Below, piece after piece: positions 18,111 through 25,989 of a stretch of DNA of 53,503 bases; positions within the stretch are counted from its first letter, which is position 1; each line of letters opens with the position of its first letter. Below the pieces are notes generated by a model. That model saw only the letters and a list, made by a program, of their open reading frames with translations. It was not told where the DNA came from and ran no database searches. Origin of the DNA: Akkermansiaceae bacterium UBA1518 (GTDB lineage Bacteria > Verrucomicrobiota > Verrucomicrobiia > Verrucomicrobiales > Akkermansiaceae); contig DCQM01000024.1 in the NCBI GenBank assembly GCA_002323895.1, positions 1 through 53,503 of the forward strand, read 5' to 3'. The position numbers and the translations under genes are program-made.

Positions 18111-18743
18111 TTATTCTCCGCTCGATCCTTCAGGTTTTTTTTGGCCAGTATCCTCGGCTCCCTCCTTTGGAGCATCACGATTGATCCGCTCCAGCATCTT
18201 AGCCGTTAAGCTAGTCGCGTCTTTCGTGTAGGCAAGGATAGGAATGGAAGATCCACTCGTACCACTTTTATCAAAAATATAGTCGTATCCTTCAGCTTCA
18301 CCCAACTCACGAACCATGGCCATGATTTCTTCACGCAGACTTCCTAAGTCAACCGCTTGCTTCTCGGAAAAAGCTGTTTTTTTCCGTGTAATCCAAGCAA
18401 TCCGTGCATCCTCACGAGCCTTTGCTTCGGCCCGGATCGACTGTGCTTCACGGAAAAACTGCTCTTTCTTTTCCCGAGCGAATGACGGATTTTCAGCAGT
18501 CTTTTGCGCTTCGGCTGCCTTAGCCATCAAAGCTTTGATTTCCTCGGCCTTGGTCTTATTTGTTTCAACAATACGCTTTTCATAACCTTTGAAAGTCTCA
18601 AGAACCGCGGATGACTTGTGAAACTCGGCGAGGAGTTTTTGCATATTTACAGTCCCTATCTTGTCGTTCTTATCCTGTGCGAAAGAAGACGAAGCCAAAA
18701 AGAGAACTGAAAAAAGAGCAGCGATGATTTTAAATGGTTTCAT
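18111..18743 (-). CDS. OmpH/Skp-family periplasmic chaperone (paralogue 3)
   Basis: 210 residues: signal peptide with cleavage after SSFA (about residue 22), IGTVNMQKLLAEF, a long charged coiled coil (about 40-130), and the typical C-terminal YDYIFDKSGTSGSSIPILAY segment with DATSLTAKMLERIN. Skp proteins are trimers that hold unfolded outer-membrane proteins in the cavity between their helical arms. It is the third such gene in this run, 39 bases after paralogue 2. The tail (EGAEDTGQKKPEGSSGE) is low-complexity. Confidence 0.85.
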   Translation of the reverse strand: MKPFKIIAALFSVLFLASSSFAQDKNDKIGTVNMQKLLAEFHKSSAVLETFKGYEKRIVETNKTKAEEIKALMAKAAEAQKTAENPSFAREKKEQFFREAQSIRAEAKAREDARIAWITRKKTAFSEKQAVDLGSLREEIMAMVRELGEAEGYDYIFDKSGTSGSSIPILAYTKDATSLTAKMLERINRDAPKEGAEDTGQKKPEGSSGE

Positions 18744-18782
18744 AAAGTTTATAAAAGTGAATTGTTCTAGATTAAGCTGATT

Positions 18783-19430
18783 TTATTTAGGAGATTGGCC
18801 TTTGGGCTTTGCCACACCAGAAGTCTTCTCTGTGACAGGAGAAGGGGCGTCTTTGTTCAATTTTTCCAGAACTGCATCAGTTAAATCGACGGTATTCCGG
18901 GAGTAAATCAAGAAAGGCGTCCGAGAGGAGGTTAGCCCGGACTCGTCAAAAACTAGGTTTACATCCAGAGTAGCAGCGTGGTCGCTAACAGCAGTTTCAA
19001 CCTTAGTCCTAATGTCATTAATCATTCCAACCATCTTTTGATTTAGGGATCGCCGCTGCCTCTGAAGGAACTCTTCGCCCTCCTTAATCAACACAGAGCG
19101 GGTAGCCGCAAGCTCTTGGTGGGAAGCTGCAATCTCCTTTCGCTTCTTTTCAGCGAGCGATGGGTCATTAAACTCATTTTTTTTCTTACCCAATTCCTCC
19201 TCAACGGCCTTTATCGCCTCCACCCTCTCCCTGTAAGCAGCGTCAATTGACGCCAATTCAACTTTTTCCTCGGCCTCAGCAGCCTTTTTTTCGTGAAAGC
19301 CAGTGAGGAGCTTCATCATATTTACAGTCCCCACCTTTAGTTCCCCGGCTGAAGCGCTCAGAGACAGGCCAAGAGCAAAAAAAAGAAAGACGGATTGTTG
19401 ACCGATCTGGAAACGTAATGGAATTTTCAT
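18783..19430 (-). CDS. OmpH/Skp-family periplasmic chaperone (paralogue 2)
   Basis: 215 residues: signal peptide (hydrophobic SVFLFFALGLSLSASAG), VGTVNMMKLLTGFHEKK, a coiled-coil arm region (about 45-140), and the C-terminal LDVNLVFDESGLTSSRTPFLIYSRNTVDLTDAVLEKLN. It is clearly paralogous to the proteins at 18111-18743 and 20536-21114. It sits directly after lpxD (40-base gap) on the same strand. Role inferred from the family: chaperone for outer-membrane proteins. Confidence 0.85.
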   Translation of the reverse strand: MKIPLRFQIGQQSVFLFFALGLSLSASAGELKVGTVNMMKLLTGFHEKKAAEAEEKVELASIDAAYRERVEAIKAVEEELGKKKNEFNDPSLAEKKRKEIAASHQELAATRSVLIKEGEEFLQRQRRSLNQKMVGMINDIRTKVETAVSDHAATLDVNLVFDESGLTSSRTPFLIYSRNTVDLTDAVLEKLNKDAPSPVTEKTSGVAKPKGQSPK

Positions 19431-19470
19431 CGAAACTATTTTTTTCTAAAAGGCTGTCGGGGAAAGGGTC

Positions 19471-20505
19471 TCATTCTCCAATGGGTTCCTCCAGCTTCTT
19501 TTTTAGGGTTCCAAATTCTTTACGTAGCTCCGGAAGCCGGGAAAGAGCAGCAAGCTTTCTTTGCTCTTCTCGAATTGGTCGCGCCGGATTACCCATATAG
19601 ACGCCCGGTTTATGAATACTCTTAAAAAGTCCGCTTTGAGCTGCCAGAACTGACTGATCAGTGATTTCAAGGTGTCCGGCAACTCCGGCCTGAGCCGCAA
19701 TAGTCACGTAATTACCGAGGCGACTGCTCCCGGCAATACCGCACTGCGCCACCACCAAACAATGTTTCCCTATCTTAACATTGTGGCCAATCTGCGCCAT
19801 ATTATCCACCTTCGTCCCCTCTCCTACCACCGTGCTACCGAATCTGGCACGATCGACGCAGCAATTGGCACCGATCTCAACATCGTTCTCGATTTCAACG
19901 ATTCCCACCTGCGGTGTCTTCTGGTGCCTGCCATCAACAAGATCAAATCCGTAACCGTCCGAACCAATCACGCAACCCGGCTGCAGAATGACTCGGTCGC
20001 CGATCAGGCAGGCTTCCCGGACAATACTTCCAGGATGCAGAAGGCAATCCTTCCCGAGGGATACATTCCGGCCGATCAGACAGCCTGCTCCAATGATGCT
20101 TCCATCACCAATTTTCGCACCCGCCTCAATCACCACTCCGGGAGCGACTTGCACCTTGGCCGGATCAATCTCAACATCGTCTGCAACGTGGGCCCCTCGA
20201 GAAATCCCGGGCTGAACTAAGGTTGATTGGGAGTGAAAATAGTCGATCACTCTTGAGAAGGCTACCGAGGGGTTATCGACTGGAAGTAGATGGCATCCGA
20301 CCGGCGATGAAAAATCGCCCTGCGGCACTAGAACCAGTGAAGCTTGAGTTGCCGTCAAGTGTGTCTCATAGCGAGAATTTCCTAAAAAGCTGATCTCGCC
20401 AGATTTAGCCTCAGTCAGCGAACTTACTCCCGTGTAGACAAAATCATGATCATGACTCGGCGGAATGCCAATCAGATCATGCAGTTCTGTCCAACCAAGT
20501 GACAC
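19471..20505 (-). CDS. lpxD: UDP-3-O-acylglucosamine N-acyltransferase (lipid A synthesis)
   Basis: 344 residues, usual length for LpxD. It adds a 3-hydroxyacyl chain from acyl-ACP to the UDP-3-O-acylglucosamine amine in lipid A synthesis. The N-terminal uridine-binding domain (1 to about 100, with SGEISFLGNSRYETHL) precedes a left-handed beta helix of hexapeptide repeats (about 105-300), including the catalytic His241 in NMAQIGHNVKIG and GCVIGSDGYGFD. The C-terminal helix REEQRKLAALSRLPELRKEF closes the trimer. It lies between OmpH/Skp genes, as in many Gram-negatives where skp-lpxD are adjacent. Confidence 0.95.
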   Translation of the reverse strand: MSLGWTELHDLIGIPPSHDHDFVYTGVSSLTEAKSGEISFLGNSRYETHLTATQASLVLVPQGDFSSPVGCHLLPVDNPSVAFSRVIDYFHSQSTLVQPGISRGAHVADDVEIDPAKVQVAPGVVIEAGAKIGDGSIIGAGCLIGRNVSLGKDCLLHPGSIVREACLIGDRVILQPGCVIGSDGYGFDLVDGRHQKTPQVGIVEIENDVEIGANCCVDRARFGSTVVGEGTKVDNMAQIGHNVKIGKHCLVVAQCGIAGSSRLGNYVTIAAQAGVAGHLEITDQSVLAAQSGLFKSIHKPGVYMGNPARPIREEQRKLAALSRLPELRKEFGTLKKKLEEPIGE

Positions 20506-20535
20506 CAGCGATAGCCAACTTTGGCTCGTAAGATT

Positions 20536-21114
20536 TTATTCCGCCTCACTTCCCTCGTTGATTTCAGCGAGGAGGGAGTTGGTAAGATCAGTGGTTTCGC
20601 GGGCATGTAGCACGAACGGAATCCCTTGATTGCTATTAGCAGAAACATCAAAAATAAAATCATAGTTTCCCTCTTTCGCACGCTCGCTCACAGATCGTTG
20701 AATCTTGACCAAAATCCCCCGCATTTGCTTCCGCATTTTGTCGCTAAGCGCACGATTTCGACGATTGAGAAATTCCTTCCTCTCTCGTTCCTTTGACTTT
20801 CCGTCCTGAGCCAAACCGTTGGACTCCTCAAAGAAGTCGGCTTTCTCTTTCTCACCTAAATCCTCTTTCTTGAGTTCCTCTCTAATCTGCTGAAGCTGAG
20901 TATCAATCTCTCGAATCTTGGCAAGACGCTCGTTATTGTCGCGCTGGATTCTTGCACGCTCGATATTGATCTCACGCTGAACTTTGCCGGTCTGATAATA
21001 ATCATTAAACAGGCGCTCCATGCTAACGGTCGCAATTTTCAAACGCTGTTGTGCGTGGAGGACAGGAGCGAGGCACAAAAGCGCGACGAGAAGGTGGAAG
21101 AGTGACTTTTTCAT
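20536..21114 (-). CDS. OmpH/Skp-family periplasmic chaperone (paralogue 1)
   Basis: 192 residues: signal peptide ending LHAQ (about residue 22), KIATVSMERLFNDYYQT, a long coiled coil rich in Arg/Glu (about 45-135), and the closing YDFIFDVSANSNQGIPFVLHAR with DLTNSLLAEIN. It is the first gene of the ompH-lpxD-ompH-ompH run; the gap to lpxD is 30 bases. A candidate promoter with a perfect palindrome lies upstream (21149-21177). Confidence 0.85.
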   Translation of the reverse strand: MKKSLFHLLVALLCLAPVLHAQQRLKIATVSMERLFNDYYQTGKVQREINIERARIQRDNNERLAKIREIDTQLQQIREELKKEDLGEKEKADFFEESNGLAQDGKSKERERKEFLNRRNRALSDKMRKQMRGILVKIQRSVSERAKEGNYDFIFDVSANSNQGIPFVLHARETTDLTNSLLAEINEGSEAE

Positions 21115-21148
21115 AATAAATTCGGATGAAATGAATCTTGCTAAGTTT

Positions 21149-21177
21149 TTTATGAAGAATTCTTCATGCTACGTCAA
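21149..21177 (-). promoter_or_regulatory. Candidate ompH-lpxD promoter containing a 16-bp palindrome
   Basis: On the minus strand, TTGACG (21177-21172) and CATAAA (21154-21149) are separated by 17 bases, a sigma-70-like arrangement upstream of ompH. The perfect palindrome ATGAAGAATTCTTCAT (21152-21167) overlaps the -10 and fills the spacer, the position of a repressor operator. The spacing is seen directly; promoter and operator function are inferred. Confidence 0.4.
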
Positions 21178-21324
21178 CTACGGGCTTTTAATTCGTATAA
21201 TCCCGCAGATTCCGAAGCGTAAAAAAGAGGGCCAGACATCCTTATTACGGCTATCCCACCAACTCGGGAGGTCAATTCATAAGATTTCTCATGGAATTTT
21301 GGCCAGAATCCACAACATTTCCCC

Positions 21325-22182
21325 ATGATCAAAGTCACCTCGGAGGTCAAAACGATTACTCAAATGGCTCGCGACCTACCAGGTCCTATAGCCTTGGTCC
21401 CCACAATGGGAGCTCTCCACGAGGGACATCTGGCCCTAATTCGTCGCGCCCGCCAATTGGTTGGGCCCGACGGAACCGTTGCTGTCTCGATTTTTGTCAA
21501 TCCCATCCAATTCGATAGCGCTTCCGATCTGACAAACTACCCCCGCCCGCTCAAAAGCGATCTCGCCCTCTGCGAAAAAGAAGGCGTCGATCTCGCCTTC
21601 ACACCGGAAAAAGAGTTTCTATACCACTCCGACCACTCAGTCATTTTAAACGAATCTCTCCTTAGTAAGCGCCTTTGCGGCTCGAGCCGTTCCGGTCATT
21701 TTGACGGAGTTCTCACCGTCGTGATCAAGCTTTTCAATCTCCTTCAACCCACCCTTGCCATTTTTGGAGAAAAAGACTTCCAACAAATTGCCCTCATTCG
21801 CCGCATGGTTCGAGATCTAAATATTCCGGTTAAAATCGTCGGACATCCCACAGTCCGTGAGCTAGATGGACTTGCTCTCTCATCTCGCAACATTCTCCTC
21901 ACCCAGGAACACCGTAAGGATGCTCCACGAATACAGCGTGCTCTTTCAGCAGCCAGCCACCTGGCCGTCAACGGCGAACAGAACCCTGCCGCCTATCTTA
22001 TAAAGGCAGAAAAGCACCTGCTCGCAAACGCTCCAGATGGCTTCTCGATAGAATATTTGGAACTCGTCGACGCAGAGTCCATGGAAGCTGTTTCTCTCGT
22101 CGCGAAGCCCGCTGTTCTCGCCACGGCGTGCTATTACGGAGAGATACGTCTAATCGATCATGTGAAAATTCTGACCGGCTGA
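21325..22182 (+). CDS. panC: Pantothenate synthetase
   Basis: 285 residues, usual length. It condenses pantoate with beta-alanine using ATP, the last step of pantothenate (coenzyme A precursor) synthesis. It shows the nucleotide-binding PTMGALHEGH (26-35), the FVNPIQFDSASDLTNYPR loop, GHFDGVLTVVIKLFNLLQP, FGEKDFQQ and the LSSRN segment. It is divergent from the ompH gene. A perfect TATAAT lies at 21196-21201 with only a weak -35, so the promoter is unproven. No panB or panD is present in the window. Confidence 0.96.
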   Translation: MIKVTSEVKTITQMARDLPGPIALVPTMGALHEGHLALIRRARQLVGPDGTVAVSIFVNPIQFDSASDLTNYPRPLKSDLALCEKEGVDLAFTPEKEFLYHSDHSVILNESLLSKRLCGSSRSGHFDGVLTVVIKLFNLLQPTLAIFGEKDFQQIALIRRMVRDLNIPVKIVGHPTVRELDGLALSSRNILLTQEHRKDAPRIQRALSAASHLAVNGEQNPAAYLIKAEKHLLANAPDGFSIEYLELVDAESMEAVSLVAKPAVLATACYYGEIRLIDHVKILTG

Positions 22183-22343
22183 CCCACAAGTTCCTTCATC
22201 AACTCAATTATCTGTCAAATTTGTCCGTATATCAGATCTAAGGAGCAGAAACAGAGAGGCGCACCCGGGCAAAACAAGTGATGACGAAACGGCCCATAAA
22301 AATCGCTCTTGTCCACCTCCTTGAAAAGTCTAACTTTCTAGAC

Positions 22344-22523
22344 ATGAGATTTTTTATTCCCCTGCTCACTCCCATTTTTTTCGTTTCCTGCGCTGGCAAC
22401 CAACCTAACGAACGCAGGCCCGTGCCGCCTCAAGGAAGCGATATCGGAAGTAAACCTTGGAACGACCCCTCGGTTGGACCTCGCCCTCAAGGGATCTTGG
22501 GCGGAATGGAACAAGGTCGATAA
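22344..22523 (+). CDS. Small lipoprotein, 59 residues
   Basis: Starts MRFFIPLLTPIFFVSC, a short lipoprotein signal with the candidate lipidated Cys at residue 16 (FVSC). The mature part is about 43 residues, Pro/Gly-rich (VPPQGSDIGSKPWNDPSVGP, ending QGILGGMEQGR). An in-frame ATG at 22278 would put 22 charged residues before the signal, so 22344 is preferred. It lies 23 bases before the kinase gene on the same strand, so the two are probably co-transcribed. Short lipoproteins with a KPWN-type motif are common in this phylum (from memory); no function is known. Confidence 0.6.
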   Translation: MRFFIPLLTPIFFVSCAGNQPNERRPVPPQGSDIGSKPWNDPSVGPRPQGILGGMEQGR

Positions 22524-22546
22524 ATTTGCCACCGTAACTGTCTGGA

Positions 22547-24382
22547 GTGAGTGATCCGGCTAGCGAAGAACCGATCCACGAATCTTGTGCTGCATGCGGC
22601 AAACTTTTAGACGTAACAAGCTTTAGCCCGTTCGACACTGTCAGCTGCCCTTGCTGCTCGGCCGAGACGAAGGTTAGACGGGTCTTTGGAAACTACCGCC
22701 TTGAGAGGCGCTTTGCCATCGGAGGCATGAGCGTCATTTTCATTGGCTGGGATACCACGCTCAATCGCAGGGTCGCAATCAAAGTTCTCAACGAAGAATA
22801 CTGTAACGACGAAACTCGCATTCAAGCCTTCGAAAACGAGGCCCGTCTCACCGCAAAAGTGAGCCACACAAATGTTGTTAAAATCTTCGCCGTCGATCGT
22901 GCGCATGGTCGCTTCTACCTCGTCATGGAATTACTGGATGGTCGGAGCTTCGATCGAATCATGGAGGAACGCGGTGCCCTTCCCGAAGATGAGGTTCTAG
23001 AAATTGCTATCCAAATTGCATCCGGACTCAAAGCGGCAAAGCGAGCTGGCATAATCCACCGGGACGTCAAGCCCGGTAATATTCACATCGACCCAGAGGG
23101 GCACGCCAGCCTTCTAGACTTCGGGCTCGCTTTAATTACCCAAGATGGAAGAGCCCAGGCAAAAGAAGCTTGGGCCACTCCCTACTACGTCCCCCCCGAG
23201 GCCCTTGAACGTGATATCGAAGATTTTCGAAGCGATCTTTATGCTTTTGGCGCCACTCTTTATCACGGTTTAGCGGGATGTCCCCCATTTGAATCAGGGA
23301 CTAACTCAATCAGCAGCCTTCGCAAAGCCAAGAAAGCTATCCCAAAACTTTGTAAAGTGGCACCGTGGATCAGCCGAAATACTGGCGAAATCGTTGATCG
23401 TATGATGGCCTTCAACCCCGACCACCGCTGGCCAAGTTACAGTAAGGTTATGAAAGCCCTTGAGCAGGCCCAGCTCACAATGGACCAAGATTTTTCTCCC
23501 CCGTTTCATATTCAGACCAGAATCAAAAGGCGGAAGAGGAAAATAATCTTCAGTATTATTTTCACCATCGTCTTAATTTCAGTGAGCATCGGCTTAGCGA
23601 CTTGGCAGCCTTGGATGAAAATTATCGTCGAGCCTAAAACTGGATCCGGAAGGAATGACGCTGGAAATAAAAAGCAAAAGATCTTTAACCCAAACGGTGA
23701 AACCCGACCAAGCCTACAGAAACGATGGGCCGAAGCTCGTCAGCTCACCAAATCTGGCAATTACGAAATGGCATCTGAGAGATTTCTATCGATTTCGCGC
23801 GATCCAACTGTTTCCGGAATGGAGCAAGTCTGGACCTCTCTAGAAGCATCAGTCGCAAACTCTTTAGCTGGCAAACCCGGTACCGCTCGCCGGCTAATCT
23901 CCAAGTCGCTCTCAGATCTCAACGCTCTTCCAGAACAGCACTCACAGCAGAATCGTTACCGAGAACTCTGTCAGCTACTGGAACGCATCAAACCTCCCAA
24001 AACCCAAAATCTCCCTGACGAGCCTAAGAATATTACTGACTGGATGGGGACCTTTGCCATCGCTCTTAAACTCTGGGAACAAGGAAAATGGGAGGAAGCA
24101 CTCCCCTTGTTTGCGAACGTTCGCGGAGCCGAACTTCCCGACGAACTAACGTGGTTTGTTATCTATCAAAATATAGCTGACGTCTATTTGGGAGATGGCC
24201 AAATTCTGGCCAGACTAAAAAACTTCCCCACCCCAAAAGACGAACAAGAAACTAACAGATTGATCGGCGAAATCACCAATGCCTCAGGAAACCTTCGTTC
24301 TATGGGGCGTGCAAAATACAATTTAAATGCCAGACTCACTCACCTCTACCAGCTTCGCAAAGCATTTCAAAATCGCCCATAG
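22547..24382 (+). CDS. Membrane-anchored Ser/Thr protein kinase with an N-terminal zinc-ribbon-like motif
   Basis: 611 residues from a GTG start. A zinc-ribbon-like segment (C14-x2-C17 and C34-x2-C37) precedes a Hanks-type kinase domain (about 50-310): glycine loop IGGMSVIF, catalytic Lys79 (VAIKV), HRDVKPGN (H171-D173), DFG at 191-193 and YVPPEA. A basic stretch and one membrane segment (about 333-353) follow, then an extracytoplasmic region with TPR-like helices. All catalytic residues are present. The frame continues after the TAG stop for 68 sense codons (see the pseudogene entry), so the protein may once have been longer. A small lipoprotein gene lies just upstream. Confidence 0.92.
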   Translation: MSDPASEEPIHESCAACGKLLDVTSFSPFDTVSCPCCSAETKVRRVFGNYRLERRFAIGGMSVIFIGWDTTLNRRVAIKVLNEEYCNDETRIQAFENEARLTAKVSHTNVVKIFAVDRAHGRFYLVMELLDGRSFDRIMEERGALPEDEVLEIAIQIASGLKAAKRAGIIHRDVKPGNIHIDPEGHASLLDFGLALITQDGRAQAKEAWATPYYVPPEALERDIEDFRSDLYAFGATLYHGLAGCPPFESGTNSISSLRKAKKAIPKLCKVAPWISRNTGEIVDRMMAFNPDHRWPSYSKVMKALEQAQLTMDQDFSPPFHIQTRIKRRKRKIIFSIIFTIVLISVSIGLATWQPWMKIIVEPKTGSGRNDAGNKKQKIFNPNGETRPSLQKRWAEARQLTKSGNYEMASERFLSISRDPTVSGMEQVWTSLEASVANSLAGKPGTARRLISKSLSDLNALPEQHSQQNRYRELCQLLERIKPPKTQNLPDEPKNITDWMGTFAIALKLWEQGKWEEALPLFANVRGAELPDELTWFVIYQNIADVYLGDGQILARLKNFPTPKDEQETNRLIGEITNASGNLRSMGRAKYNLNARLTHLYQLRKAFQNRP

Positions 24383-24904
24383 TTCACCCGCTCCTTAAAT
24401 TGGAAGGAATTGCAAACACACCTCAAAAACAGAGGATCATCATACCGCTTTGACGATATTGGGAGATTACTTCAAAACCCGCCGGAAGACGCTCCATCAG
24501 AAGCAATTTGGGCTTGGTCCTACCTCCCAAAAAATGCCGCCGCTTTTCTGAACATCATCAACAACTGGATCACCGAGAAAAAATGGTGAGAAAATCACTG
24601 AAGTTTTTGGAGATAGCACTAGCTTAAAATTCAACGATGGATTGGTCGTCCTTTGGTCTGAAATCAAGCCCTAACACTTGTTAGATAGACGAGCCAACGA
24701 AGAAGCTCAGGCAATTACCTTCGCCTGGTTAGTCGGCTTAAATGGGCGGGCCGAAGATTTGGCAAGTCGCAACAAGGAATTTAAGAACACTTGGCTGCGC
24801 ATCATCATCGCCATATCACAATAGATCGACTCCTTTTGCTCGACTTATATTTGATGGGTGAGATCGCCATGAAGATTTTCTTATACGATGCCCATAGAGC
24901 GTAA
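24383..24904 (+). pseudogene. Decayed coding sequence directly after the kinase gene
   Basis: Directly after the kinase TAG the same frame reads 68 codons of plausible protein (NWKELQTHLKNRGSSYRFDD, then AIWAWSYLPKNAAAFLNIIN, then NWITEKKW) to a TGA at 24587. A one-base shift continues with EKITEVFGDSTSLKFNDGL and VVLWSEIKP, an in-frame TAA near 24671, then RRANEEAQAITFAWLVGLNG and WLRIIIAISQ to a TAG at 24822. A further shift gives LLLLDLYLMGEIAMKIFLYD to about 24904. Composition and continuity indicate one gene, or a kinase C-terminal extension, broken by at least three lesions. The family is not recognised. 24905-24975 shows nothing further. Confidence 0.55.
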
Positions 24905-24975
24905 TTTTTGTTCGGTTTTGCGCTGCGCATACTTGGTCAACACGACTTGAAGAACTCACAAGCTGAATGCCATAT

Positions 24976-25776
24976 TTATTTCTCACCAAGCCCATCCGTT
25001 TGTTTACCTTTCTTCTGGTGAAATAGCCATCTTAACGCGTTTTCATCCCGATAGGTTCTATCCCATGAGTTATGCCCAACACCTTCGTACTCAGTGTATT
25101 TTACCTTGCTACCAACCTTCTCAAGTGCTTTCACCATATCTTGTGACCGCTTTGTCTTAACAACATTGTCTGATCCACCGTGAAACACCCATATTGGAAC
25201 AGTCTTGATTACGCTCGCCAGCTCGGCATCACCACCCCCGCAAACGGGCATGGCTGCTGCAAAGATTTTTGGCATTCGCTGAACAATATCCCATGTTCCA
25301 AATCCGCCCATGGAAAGGCCAGTGACATAGATTCGCTTCTTATCCACGGGCAGCTTCTTGATGGATTCATTCAGCAATTCGATCGTGAGTTGCATTGAAT
25401 CTGATGGCTCAATTGGCATCTTATGTGAAAGATCGCCCCACGATGTATTGACCCATTGCTCGCCAGCAAGACACTGGGGTGCAACTATGATTGAGGGGAC
25501 TTTCTTCCTTTTTGAATAGGCCAAAAGGTCCTTAACCCCGTGGATCAACTGCTTCTTGTTATCACCCCCTCTTTCGCCAGCACCGTGAAAAAACAGAACG
25601 AACGGATACTCTTTTTTAGGATCAAGATTTTCAGGGAGATGTATCCTGTAATTCAAGATTTTCCCTTTTGCGGATGTGAAACTCTTCGCATCAAAAGAAG
25701 TCGCCGCTTCTAATGAAACGGTGAAAAAAAATATTAGGGATGTCAAAACGACACAAAATAATCGGATGTTTTTCAT
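24976..25776 (-). CDS. Exported alpha/beta-hydrolase esterase (PHB-depolymerase/esterase-D type)
   Basis: 266 residues: signal peptide (about 1-24, FFFTVSLEAA), then LPENLDPKKEYPFVLFFHGAGERG with the oxyanion region, the nucleophile Ser in GLSMGGFG, the acid Asp in FHGGSDNVV, and the catalytic His in EGVGHNSWD. The triad is complete. Relatives act on esters in the periplasm or outside the cell, for example polysaccharide-linked esters; the substrate is not determined. It stands alone, with decayed sequence on its 3' side and 213 empty bases before hrpB. It could have been acquired separately, but I see no clear compositional sign of this. Confidence 0.85.
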   Translation of the reverse strand: MKNIRLFCVVLTSLIFFFTVSLEAATSFDAKSFTSAKGKILNYRIHLPENLDPKKEYPFVLFFHGAGERGGDNKKQLIHGVKDLLAYSKRKKVPSIIVAPQCLAGEQWVNTSWGDLSHKMPIEPSDSMQLTIELLNESIKKLPVDKKRIYVTGLSMGGFGTWDIVQRMPKIFAAAMPVCGGGDAELASVIKTVPIWVFHGGSDNVVKTKRSQDMVKALEKVGSKVKYTEYEGVGHNSWDRTYRDENALRWLFHQKKGKQTDGLGEK

Positions 25777-25989
25777 ATTTAAGCCCGTCTTTCTCTTTCG
25801 AATGTCAAACGTCTGCCAAAAGCTAGCAGCAATACCCTTTCGACTTCAAGATCGAGATTGTGATAATCATAACCATTTCGAACCACAGCTAACGGCCTAT
25901 TGGTAACACCCGCTTGTTCATATTTCTATCTTAAGAGTCTATGTCAAAGCTACCCCACTCTCTTCATAAAGAACTAATTTAAAATTAGC

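Noticed and set aside
25840..25925. attC-like sequence (GTTAGCT and AACAAGCGG boxes on the minus strand) near the esterase gene
   Set aside because: The boxes do not form the paired arms and spacing of an attC site, and there is no integron integrase in the window.
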